This document shows, piece after piece, positions 36,343 through 43,167 of a stretch of 64,000 bases of DNA (the stretch's first letter is position 1; every line of letters starts with the position of its first letter). Origin of the DNA: Gynurincola endophyticus. GTDB lineage: Bacteria; Bacteroidota; Bacteroidia; Chitinophagales; Chitinophagaceae. A program made the translations under genes and the position numbers. A model generated the notes under the pieces. It worked only from the letters and a program-made list of their open reading frames with translations, ran no database searches and was not told where the DNA came from. The stretch is taken from positions 495,370 to 559,369 of the forward strand of contig NZ_RCWL01000002.1 of the NCBI RefSeq assembly GCF_003991195.1, read 5' to 3'.

Positions 36343-37659
36343 TTAGGGTTGCCTGGTCAGTGTTATACGTTCTCCTTCCTGTGTAAATAAGATTTGATTT
36401 TCTTTGAACTCAATTTTTATTCCGAATTGGTCAAACTTAAATTTTTGCGCAGCATAAGGTGTCAATAGAAAACTGGCTTCAGCTCCAACATCTTCGCACA
36501 TTAAGCCGCTTTCTGCATCCATATATACTTTCAATGTCAGATCGTAAGCCTGATTATAATAAACACCTTCATGTTTTTTCAAGTCCTGCACAGCCGCAAA
36601 GTAAGGTAATTCCTTTTTATCGGTATAAATAGCATTGTAAATAGCAATATAGAAATCATTTTTAGGGTATCGCTGTCCGATAAGCGAAACTGAAAATCCA
36701 ATATTAGTTTCCGGATCAAATACTACCAGCGAATGAGTTCCTTTTGTATCGCCGGCATGTCCATAAGTTTTTGTTGTATAAAAATTTATTCCGGCCAGAT
36801 TACGTCCGAAATCTTCTTTTTCAGAAGGCAACATCTGTTGAAGAGTTTCAGGTTTCACCACTTTTCCCTGAAACAAATTATAAAAAAACTTATTCAATTG
36901 GGAAGGTAGTGTAGCGATGTCCCCTACCCCGATAATATTCCGGTATACATAATCAGGTTTTGTTTGCCAGGCAGCATCCAGGTAATTGTATTGGTACGAA
37001 GAAAAGAGATGTTGAAGATTCATGTCTGCAGCCACAAAATCTTTTAAACCGTTGGGTTTAATAATCTCTTTTTGCAGCACTTTTCCATAACCTTTACCAT
37101 ACTTTTGTTCTACAATATTTTTTAGTAAATAGTAAGCTGAATTGGAATAAGCTACACTATCCCCCGGTTCAAAATCAATTCCCTGACGAGTAATTTCATG
37201 GATAATTTCTTTGTCACTTACTTCACTTTCCAATAACCAGTTTTTGTTATCAGGCTTATTACTATAATCTCTTTTAATTCCGCTGGAATGCTCCAACAAA
37301 TTCTTAATGGTTATTTTACCGGCATTCGGTATTTGAGGATAAAACTGTACCAGCTTATCATCTGGTGATAACTTTCCCTCTTCTATCAACTTCCATATCA
37401 AAACAGCTGTAAATACTTTAGTAATTGAACCGATCTGATATTTCGAGTGCTGATTCCATTTTAAACCGGTAATAGAATCTTGCCCGAAACTACGGTGATA
37501 AACTTCTTTTCCTTCTTTAAAGACAGACACTGCCCCCACGCCCTGATTGTTTGATTCAATATGACTAATAAAACGATCGAGTTGTGTTTGATCAATATTT
37601 TGTGCTGTTATTGTAAGGCCGGATAATAATAAAAGGAAAATTAATATTTCAGTTCGCAT
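36343..37659 (-). CDS. Secreted serine hydrolase, class C beta-lactamase/DD-peptidase fold
   Basis: This 438-residue protein has a signal peptide (to TITAQ), the catalytic S78-I-T-K81 tetrad (IGSITKVFTA), a Tyr-x-Asn motif in VAYSNSAYYLL and an HxG motif in YGHAGDTKG. A C-terminal lipocalin-like extension of about 90 residues (YYNQAYDLTLKVYMDAESG) is common in Bacteroidota homologues. It is more likely a peptidase or esterase than a resistance enzyme. It is a single-gene unit with a promoter box at 37736-37743. Confidence 0.9.
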   Translation of the reverse strand: MRTEILIFLLLLSGLTITAQNIDQTQLDRFISHIESNNQGVGAVSVFKEGKEVYHRSFGQDSITGLKWNQHSKYQIGSITKVFTAVLIWKLIEEGKLSPDDKLVQFYPQIPNAGKITIKNLLEHSSGIKRDYSNKPDNKNWLLESEVSDKEIIHEITRQGIDFEPGDSVAYSNSAYYLLKNIVEQKYGKGYGKVLQKEIIKPNGLKDFVAADMNLQHLFSSYQYNYLDAAWQTKPDYVYRNIIGVGDIATLPSQLNKFFYNLFQGKVVKPETLQQMLPSEKEDFGRNLAGINFYTTKTYGHAGDTKGTHSLVVFDPETNIGFSVSLIGQRYPKNDFYIAIYNAIYTDKKELPYFAAVQDLKKHEGVYYNQAYDLTLKVYMDAESGLMCEDVGAEASFLLTPYAAQKFKFDQFGIKIEFKENQILFTQEGERITLTRQP

Positions 37660-37735
37660 ACACTCAATGATTCATTTGGATAAATATTTTACAACCCGAT
37701 TAACGATTAATGCTTAAAAACATCCAATTCTTTTG

Positions 37736-37743
37736 CAAAGATA
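37736..37743 (-). promoter_or_regulatory. Bacteroidota -7 box of the secreted serine hydrolase gene
   Basis: On the minus strand this reads TATCTTTG, matching TAnnTTTG, and would give a 5' leader of about 70 bases. No TTG at 17-23 bases upstream was found. Confidence 0.45.
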
Positions 37744-38200
37744 AAATATGTCACTAATGAGTGGCCTGTTCTTTTTCATATGATTGATGATGGAAAAACA
37801 CTATACAATCAACACTGTTGTTTAGAGGAGAATAATTACGACGTAGTTTTACGAAAGCAGGTTAAAATAAACTTAAATACGTTATTCTCAAAAATCACGT
37901 TACGTTTGTTTCAGAACTAAATACAAACACTTAACAGATATTATAACCAATTAATTATTAAGCAGTAATTACATGAAACAATCAGGCATGTGGGCTATTG
38001 ATGTACCAGAGGCCTTATAAAGTATATAAAAAATAAGGTGTTAGAGCTTGCATTTTTAAAAAATGATTATTTTATTTGTGGTAAATCCACATTCCTTGTA
38101 AAACACTGCGCTAAAGTCTTGTTAAAATCCTGAGGTCCTTTGAAAAATTAATGATTCCAATTCCTAATCATTAAATTTTTCAACCTCAAACTACAAAACA
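37744..38200. other. Long AT-rich gap with an inverted repeat at 38148-38174
   Basis: This stretch holds no credible coding region. The one clear structure is the inverted repeat TTAATGATT (38148-38156) with AATCATTAA (38166-38174), extended on both sides by A/T tracts and ending 26 bases before the small lipoprotein start. It could be a leader hairpin, an operator or a weak terminator. Confidence 0.45.
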
Positions 38201-38317
38201 ATGAAACGTTTTTTACTTGTTACCGCTTTAGTATTATTAGTTGCTACAACCGTTACTTCATGCTCTGCTTCTAAAAGCGGATGCAAAGCTAGCAGAGGAA
38301 TGGTTGGTTACAGATAA
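38201..38317 (+). CDS. 38-residue lipoprotein
   Basis: A 38-codon frame encodes a textbook lipoprotein signal (MKRFLLVTALVLLVATTVTSC) followed by only 17 residues: SASKSGCKASRGMVGYR after the lipidated Cys. The length of the signal, the TSC lipobox, the AACA-type start context and the strong terminator 37 bases after the stop argue that it is a real gene. Short Bacteroidota lipoproteins ending in an RGxxGY-like tail seem familiar to me, but I cannot name a family. Function is unknown. Confidence 0.75.
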   Translation: MKRFLLVTALVLLVATTVTSCSASKSGCKASRGMVGYR

Positions 38318-38353
38318 TTAAAGTGTTTACAGGAATTCATCTCAATTGAATGT

Positions 38354-38382
38354 AATAAAGCTTCCTTTCAGGAGGCTTTATT
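38354..38382 (+). terminator. Intrinsic terminator of the 38-residue lipoprotein gene
   Basis: Arms 38354-38365 and 38371-38382 form a 12-bp stem with one mismatch and a TTTCA loop, followed by a T-rich tract. It supports independent transcription of the small gene. Confidence 0.82.
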
Positions 38383-38562
38383 ATTTTATAGCAGTTTATT
38401 TTCATTGTGTTTTCCACCTTTCAGCTCAAACTTCAGCTACTTAAAGTATTTATGCTCAATATATCATGATGGAAAAAAAATATAATAAATCGATGAAAAA
38501 CTTCGTTTTTGCTTAATCATATGTTAAATTGCACGAATATCTCTTAAACTCAAACCTATCAC

Positions 38563-39039
38563 ATGCTTAAATTTACAAAATTAGCACGCGTTCTTTGCTT
38601 GTGCCTGGCGGTAGTGTTACTTACTTCTGCTGTGCCGGTTGGTAAAAAAGCAGTGCCGGCTCCGGTTCCTGCTGCAGCTAACACCATTGTAGACTTTTCT
38701 AAAATGTCGAACAGTGAGTTAGTAAAATATGCTGAAACTTTAAAAGGCGACAAACTTACACTGAAAGAAAAAGTAGGTTTGAAACTTTTTAAAAAGCAAA
38801 TGGTTAAAGCTGAAAAAAACATGGCCGGCGGTGGTAAATCGCAGTTAGTGGCTGTTTTACTTTGCTTTTTCGTTGGTGCATTAGGTATTCACCGTTTTTA
38901 CATGGGGTATACTACCATCGGTATCATCCAATTACTTACTTTAGGTGGTTGTGGTGTATGGGCTTTAATTGACTTTATTCGTTTATTAATCGGTGATTTA
39001 CAACCGGCGAATGGTCCTTTCGAAGAAACTTTTACCTAG
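38563..39039 (+). CDS. TM2 domain-containing protein
   Basis: This 158-residue protein has an N-terminal hydrophobic signal, a basic helical linker (KLTLKEKVGLKLFKKQMVK) and a C-terminal TM2 domain (residues about 95-148) with the hallmark GALGIHRFYMGY, GIIQLLTLGGCGVWALIDFI. TM2 domains are paired membrane helices of unknown function. The DUF2752 gene starts 6 bases downstream, and both families are often neighbours in Bacteroidota. Confidence 0.9.
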   Translation: MLKFTKLARVLCLCLAVVLLTSAVPVGKKAVPAPVPAAANTIVDFSKMSNSELVKYAETLKGDKLTLKEKVGLKLFKKQMVKAEKNMAGGGKSQLVAVLLCFFVGALGIHRFYMGYTTIGIIQLLTLGGCGVWALIDFIRLLIGDLQPANGPFEETFT

Positions 39040-39045
39040 TAGAGA

Positions 39046-39366
39046 ATGAAAGGGAGAATTACATTTTCATTTATTAAGCTTGCAGCATTAATTATTATTC
39101 CGGTAGTATTATTAATACTACCCGGCAATTATTTTGATGAAAAGGCCAGTTTGTGTTTATCTGTACTTTTGTTTGATGCAGAATGTTACGGATGCGGACT
39201 TACGCGTGCCTGTATGCACTTAATTCACGGTAACTTTTTTGAAGCTTACTCTTTTAATATTTTAAGTTTCATTGCATTTCCGTTGTTAGCATTTCAATGG
39301 GCCAAATGGGGTTTGAAGGAATGGAAATTTCTCAGATTTCATTATTCCAGAAAAAATGTAGCTTAA
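39046..39366 (+). CDS. DUF2752 membrane protein
   Basis: This 106-residue protein has two to three membrane helices and the family motif CYGCGLTRACMHLIHGNF, a Cys-x-x-Cys-Gly-x-T-R region characteristic of DUF2752. Function is unknown. It is translationally close to the TM2 gene (6-base gap), which implies joint expression, and it is followed by a strong terminator. Confidence 0.9.
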   Translation: MKGRITFSFIKLAALIIIPVVLLILPGNYFDEKASLCLSVLLFDAECYGCGLTRACMHLIHGNFFEAYSFNILSFIAFPLLAFQWAKWGLKEWKFLRFHYSRKNVA

Positions 39367-39425
39367 TGGTTTAATAGATTTCTCTGGGAGGATAATATCC
39401 TCTGTAACATATTCAATTCAGGTTG

Positions 39426-39462
39426 AAAAAAGCCTCGCTCGAAATCAGAGCGAGGCTTTTTT
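39426..39462 (+). terminator. Intrinsic terminator of the TM2-DUF2752 pair
   Basis: Arms 39426-39440 and 39448-39462 are perfectly complementary (15 bp, AGCCTCGCTC core) with a 7-base loop and T-run. It lies 60 bases after the DUF2752 stop. Confidence 0.92.
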
Positions 39463-39479
39463 ATGAAATAACCATTTTA

Positions 39480-39517
39480 ATTCAATACAGTTTGCCGGCC
39501 GGCGATCTGTATTGAAT
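39480..39517. repeat. Composite palindrome with nested GCCGGCCGGC
   Basis: Outer 11-bp arms (ATTCAATACAG-type at 39480-39490, CTGTATTGAAT at 39507-39517) enclose a central perfect palindrome GCCGGCCGGC (39494-39503). It stands between two terminators and has no T-run. The GC-rich centre contrasts with the AT-rich surroundings. It could be a protein-binding site, an extrusion hairpin or a remnant of a mobile repeat. Confidence 0.6.
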
Positions 39518-39525
39518 ACGTTGAC

Positions 39526-39558
39526 AAAAAACCCCTCTCAACACGGAGTTAAGAGGGG
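39526..39558 (-). terminator. Intrinsic terminator of the 64-residue lipoprotein gene
   Basis: CCCCTCT at 39532-39538 pairs with 39552-39558, and the stem continues for three more pairs after one mismatch. The A-run at 39526-39531 gives the minus-strand U-run. It is 28 bases after the stop. Confidence 0.82.
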
Positions 39559-39585
39559 CTTTACTATAATTGCTTGTCCAATTTA

Positions 39586-39780
39586 TTATTGAGCAGCTGG
39601 AGTTTCAACTGGAGCAGCTGGAGAATCTACAGGAGCAACTGGAGAATCTTGAGCTGGAGTTTCAACTGGAGCTGGAGCTTGTTCAGTTGGAGCTGGAGCT
39701 TCAGTAGCTGGAGTTTCAGCAGCGTCATTACATGCAACTAAGATAGCAGCGATAGCGAAAACAGATAATAATTTTTTCAT
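39586..39780 (-). CDS. 64-residue Pro/Ala-rich lipoprotein
   Basis: A signal peptide with lipobox LVAC (Cys at 17) is followed by a tail of 47 residues built almost entirely from Ala, Pro, Thr, Glu, Gln, Asp, Ser and Val (repeats such as APVETPA and SPVAPVDSPAAPVETP). The DNA shows matching direct repeats of GGAGCTGGAGCT type. The tail is likely disordered, perhaps a spacer through the periplasm or a surface brush. The clean terminator supports expression. No function is known. Confidence 0.75.
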   Translation of the reverse strand: MKKLLSVFAIAAILVACNDAAETPATEAPAPTEQAPAPVETPAQDSPVAPVDSPAAPVETPAAQ

Positions 39781-40161
39781 TTTTTTGCTTTTTTGAAAGT
39801 AAACTATAGTTTATTATTAATCCCGGTATTGAAAAAAGGTAACCTCACTTTTTTATTTTTTTTGAAAAATCTTTTCCCCTCGTTCAAAACACACTAATAA
39901 TCAAACTATTACATTAAATACTTTTTTTTCTTTTTCGAGGGTGACCACTTTTTGTCTGTAAACACAAAGGCTGCAGTTTATCACAATAAGTTTCATCCAG
40001 ACTTTGAATGAACATTTCTATCTTGATACGTATTATAAGTATATACCTTCGTAAGATTTACCGGTTTCTTTCATTTATTCCCAAGCAGCTGAACCAGAAA
40101 CTATTTTAGCTTAGTTTTTTAGTTTTCCTGGCTGCGAAAATATAAAATCGGCTTTTTTATG
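39781..40161. other. AT-rich gap between divergent genes
   Basis: Apart from the promoter at its right end this 380-base stretch has no credible frame. It contains long T tracts near 39845-39880 and 39920-39936, which may bend DNA or act as an UP-like element, but no named feature is recognised. Confidence 0.4.
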
Positions 40162-40189
40162 TTGAATTGGGTTACTTCTTCTATTTTTG
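40162..40189 (+). promoter_or_regulatory. Full Bacteroidota promoter of the ECF sigma gene
   Basis: TTG at 40162-40164, a 17-base spacer and TATTTTTG at 40182-40189 match TTG-N17-TAnnTTTG. Transcription would start near 40196, about 15 bases before the GTG start codon. Confidence 0.65.
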
Positions 40190-40210
40190 AGTATTAATAA
40201 ATGATGATAC

Positions 40211-40780
40211 GTGGCTAATACGTCGGGTGAAATATTATTATTAGAAGGGCTTTTAAAAAATGAACGAACAGCGATTGAAACCATCTATAAAGATAATTAT
40301 AGAATGGTGCAACAGCTTGTATTGTCGAATAATGGTTCTGAGGATGACGCTAAAGATGTTTTCCAGGAAACGTTAATGGTTCTGTATGAACGCCTTTTAA
40401 AAAGAGATTTTGAGCTCAACTGCCTGTTAAAGACTTATTTATATGCAGTTGCCAAAAGAATCTGGCTAAAAAAGTTACAGCGCAATGTAATTAAAGTAGA
40501 TGCAGGGGTTTTAGAAGAGGAATTACCGGATATAGGTTTTGACATTCAATTTGAACAACAACAACAACAGCATCACCTAAACATGCGCAAGGCTATGCTT
40601 GAATTAGGCGAACCTTGTAAAAGCTTGATAGAAGCTTTTTATATTCAAAAAAAATCGATGCAAGACATTGCTGATCTTTTTGGATACACCAATGCCGACA
40701 ATGCGAAGAACCAAAAGTATAAATGTCTAACACGTTTGAAGAAATTATTCTTCAAAGTCAATCAAAATTCTGAATTGTGA
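40211..40780 (+). CDS. ECF-type RNA polymerase sigma factor
   Basis: This 189-residue protein starts at a GTG (the upstream ATGs at 40201 and 40204 are in frames that stop at once). Region 2 (residues about 20-90) shows DAKDVFQETLMVLYERL and TYLYAVAKRIWLKKL; region 4 (about 125-180) shows IEAFYIQKKSMQDIADLFGY with the HTH. It should direct transcription of a small regulon, perhaps including itself. The next gene overlaps its stop codon by one base (TGATG) and encodes an anti-sigma-like domain, so this is a classic sigma/anti-sigma pair. Confidence 0.92.
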   Translation: MANTSGEILLLEGLLKNERTAIETIYKDNYRMVQQLVLSNNGSEDDAKDVFQETLMVLYERLLKRDFELNCLLKTYLYAVAKRIWLKKLQRNVIKVDAGVLEEELPDIGFDIQFEQQQQQHHLNMRKAMLELGEPCKSLIEAFYIQKKSMQDIADLFGYTNADNAKNQKYKCLTRLKKLFFKVNQNSEL

Positions 40781-41865
40781 TGCGCGACCCACATTTATTA
40801 CAATTAATTGACGGATATCTTCGAAATGAGTTAACCGCTGAAGAAAAAGCTGCCGTAGATAAAATGCGGCAGGAAGATAGTTCATTCGACCATATGGTAG
40901 TTGAGCAGAAGTTCTTGATCAAGCAGTTAGAAGCTCAGGAGGCCCGCAATGCTTTCGAGCAAACCGTACATTCGGTAGCTGATCAGTTTCATACAACTGC
41001 TGAGCCGACCGGTAAACTGTTACAACTCTGGAAAAAACATAAAAAAGTGATCAGCATTGCTGCGTCAATTGCAGGCATTACTGCTCTTTTGATTTCAGCT
41101 GCCGTAAACTCTTTTACGCAGAAACCTACTTCTGAAATCAGACAATTGTCGCAGGCGCTGAGAGAAGTTAAAAGAACACAGCAAATTACTGATCGTGAAA
41201 TACAAGGTTTAAAACAAGCCAACTCTCAACCTGTAGCACATGCTAAACTGGGTGGTACCGGCTTTTTAATTGATCCGAAAGGATATGTGGTTACCTCTGC
41301 ACATACCGTTGTGAATGCAGACTCAGTATATATTCAAAACTCTAAAGGTGAATATTATAAGGTGAATACAATCTATGTAAACTCACCGGCTGATATTGCA
41401 GTTTTGAAGATTGTAGACAATAAATATGTGCCGTTAAAAACACTTCCTTACGGGTTGCATAAAAATACGGTAGAATTAGGGGAAGAAATTTTTACTTTAG
41501 GTTATCCGCGCCCTACTGCAGATATCGTTTATAACCGTGGTTACTTAAGTGCTAAAACTGGTTATCAGGGCGATTCCTTAGCTTATCAGCTGGCTATTTC
41601 TGCCAATCCTGGTAACTCAGGCGGACCAATTTTTAATAAAGACGGAGATGTGATTGGAATTATGAGTGGAAAACAAGTTACAGCAGAAGGCGTTGTTTTC
41701 TCCAGCCGTGCCAGCAATATCCATCAGGCATTACAGGAAATAAAAAAAGATACCAGCTTACATGAGTCTATCAAAATTCACCTGCATTCACAGGTAAAAG
41801 GGGTAGAACGTGTGCAGCAAATCAAAAAATTTGAACCATATATGTTCATGGTAAAAAGTTATTAA
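40780..41865 (+). CDS. Anti-sigma-like domain fused to a membrane-anchored HtrA-like protease
   Basis: From the ATG at 40780 the protein has 361 residues. Residues 1-80 resemble the cytoplasmic anti-sigma N-terminus of Bacteroidota (LIDGYLRNELTAEEKAAVD). A single membrane helix at about 91-110 (ISIAASIAGITALLISAAV) and a short helical neck follow. A periplasmic S1C trypsin-like domain has the triad H175 (TSAHTVV), D205 (PADIAVLKI) and S280 (NPGNSGGP). There is no PDZ domain. The fusion suggests that envelope signals are sensed and processed by the same protein that restrains the sigma factor. The active-site residues are intact. Confidence 0.88.
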   Translation: MRDPHLLQLIDGYLRNELTAEEKAAVDKMRQEDSSFDHMVVEQKFLIKQLEAQEARNAFEQTVHSVADQFHTTAEPTGKLLQLWKKHKKVISIAASIAGITALLISAAVNSFTQKPTSEIRQLSQALREVKRTQQITDREIQGLKQANSQPVAHAKLGGTGFLIDPKGYVVTSAHTVVNADSVYIQNSKGEYYKVNTIYVNSPADIAVLKIVDNKYVPLKTLPYGLHKNTVELGEEIFTLGYPRPTADIVYNRGYLSAKTGYQGDSLAYQLAISANPGNSGGPIFNKDGDVIGIMSGKQVTAEGVVFSSRASNIHQALQEIKKDTSLHESIKIHLHSQVKGVERVQQIKKFEPYMFMVKSY

Positions 41866-41892
41866 GTTTTTTACTCTGGTGACTGAATAATA

Positions 41893-41925
41893 AAAACAGC
41901 CCCCAACTATGTTGGGGGCTGTTTT
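41893..41925. terminator. Bidirectional intrinsic terminator
   Basis: Arms 41893-41907 and 41911-41925 are perfectly complementary (15 bp) around a TAT loop, with A- and T-runs on both sides. It separates the rightward protease gene from the convergent beta-rich protein gene. Its CCCCCAAC core repeats that of the terminator at 3665. Confidence 0.92.
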
Positions 41926-41941
41926 ATATGTATACCAGACT

Positions 41942-43165
41942 TTATAACATCGGCCTGAGTTTTTTAGCACGTGTTTTTTTTTCACCGCTCTTCGAACTGA
42001 CCAGATACGCATTACTACTCGACAAACTGAACGTTTTTCTGATTCCGACAGTATAAAACCTGGTATTTGTGAAACCCTCATAATGGTTTTTATTCATCAG
42101 ATTACGCCATTCAATAAAAACGTAATTCGTTACTTCATCAGATTTCCCTCTGAGGCCAAACTGACCATTAACCGTAATATAAGTGATATCCGTGGCAGTT
42201 TTACCGAATGTTTTTTCATAGTTCTGCTCCGAACGGGAAGAAAAATTATGCCATCCCTGTGTGATTTGTCCTGTAATTAAAAGCGCATTGGAAATGGAAA
42301 ATCCTAATCCGAAGCGAATATTGTGCTGTATAAGAGTAGTAACAGAATCCTGAAATTCAGGAATTGCTTTTAACCCAAATCCGAAAGGCATAATACTTAT
42401 TTTTACCTGCTCACCTAATTTTGCAGTGAAATAATTATTGATAGAAATACCGACCCTTCCGTATAACATTAAAGCAGGCAGGTAAGCGTTAGAGTCTGCC
42501 GTTTTTATTACCGAACCTATATAAGGATTGATATCCAGCTCCCAGGTGAAACTACTTTTCTTTTTAATCACTACTCCTTCGGCTGTTTTAATGTTCCGGT
42601 ACTCTCCTATAAGAGTAGTAATACCTCCAAGATTAACAACAGGTGTCAGGTTTGACAAAAAACCATTATCACCGATTACATTTGCTCCGGCAAAGGCATT
42701 CATGTAAGTTTCCATTGTTTCATCAGAATCATCGTCGGCGCTGTCACCAGAATTAGTGGCCGTTTGCTTGCTTAAATTTCCCATTAAATCAAAAGTCACA
42801 GAAAATTTCTTTTGATCGGATTCATATACATCGAAAACGATCGTCTTTTGATCAGGTTTTAAATTATTTTTAATAATTTCTTCTAAAAAGAAAGTAAGCT
42901 TATCATCCTGAGGATCGTGTACACCCTTTTTTAACAATTGAGCATCCGTTGCAGTTTGATACATTATTTTCAACTTGTCTTTGTCTGCTGCTTTTACATT
43001 TGTAAAAATAATTTTTGCGTCGGCTGTCCAGCCCTCCTCCGAGAGGTTAATAGAAAGTCCGTCTTCATCAGTATAATTAGCTATCTTATTGTAATCGAAA
43101 GTATACAACTGTGCAGATAGTGACAAAGGGATGAAAAAAATCAGTATTATTGGAATACTTCTCAT
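41942..43165 (-). CDS. Secreted beta-rich (putative outer-membrane) protein, unrecognised
   Basis: This 407-residue protein has a signal peptide (MRSIPIILIFFIPLSLSAQ) and an N-terminal polar domain (about 20-150, with an acidic Asp/Ser stretch GDSADDDSDE). A C-terminal half follows with repeated amphipathic strands (LPALMLYGRVGISINNYF, NIRFGLGFSISNALLITGQ, FYTVGIRKTFSL) suggesting a small barrel, ending in a basic tail (KKTRAKKLRP). No family is recognised. Its start lies 2 bases after the stop of the SLATT-protease gene, so the two are one operon. Confidence 0.78.
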   Translation of the reverse strand: MRSIPIILIFFIPLSLSAQLYTFDYNKIANYTDEDGLSINLSEEGWTADAKIIFTNVKAADKDKLKIMYQTATDAQLLKKGVHDPQDDKLTFFLEEIIKNNLKPDQKTIVFDVYESDQKKFSVTFDLMGNLSKQTATNSGDSADDDSDETMETYMNAFAGANVIGDNGFLSNLTPVVNLGGITTLIGEYRNIKTAEGVVIKKKSSFTWELDINPYIGSVIKTADSNAYLPALMLYGRVGISINNYFTAKLGEQVKISIMPFGFGLKAIPEFQDSVTTLIQHNIRFGLGFSISNALLITGQITQGWHNFSSRSEQNYEKTFGKTATDITYITVNGQFGLRGKSDEVTNYVFIEWRNLMNKNHYEGFTNTRFYTVGIRKTFSLSSSNAYLVSSKSGEKKTRAKKLRPML

Positions 43166-43167
43166 AA

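Noticed and set aside
39595..39725. Short repeated GGAGCTGGAGCT units that could suggest a CRISPR-like array
   Set aside because: The units are in-frame Pro/Ala codons of a signal-bearing lipoprotein, have no spacers and vary in length.
40211..43165. A single operon running through both protease units
   Set aside because: The units are convergent and separated by a strong bidirectional terminator at 41893-41925.
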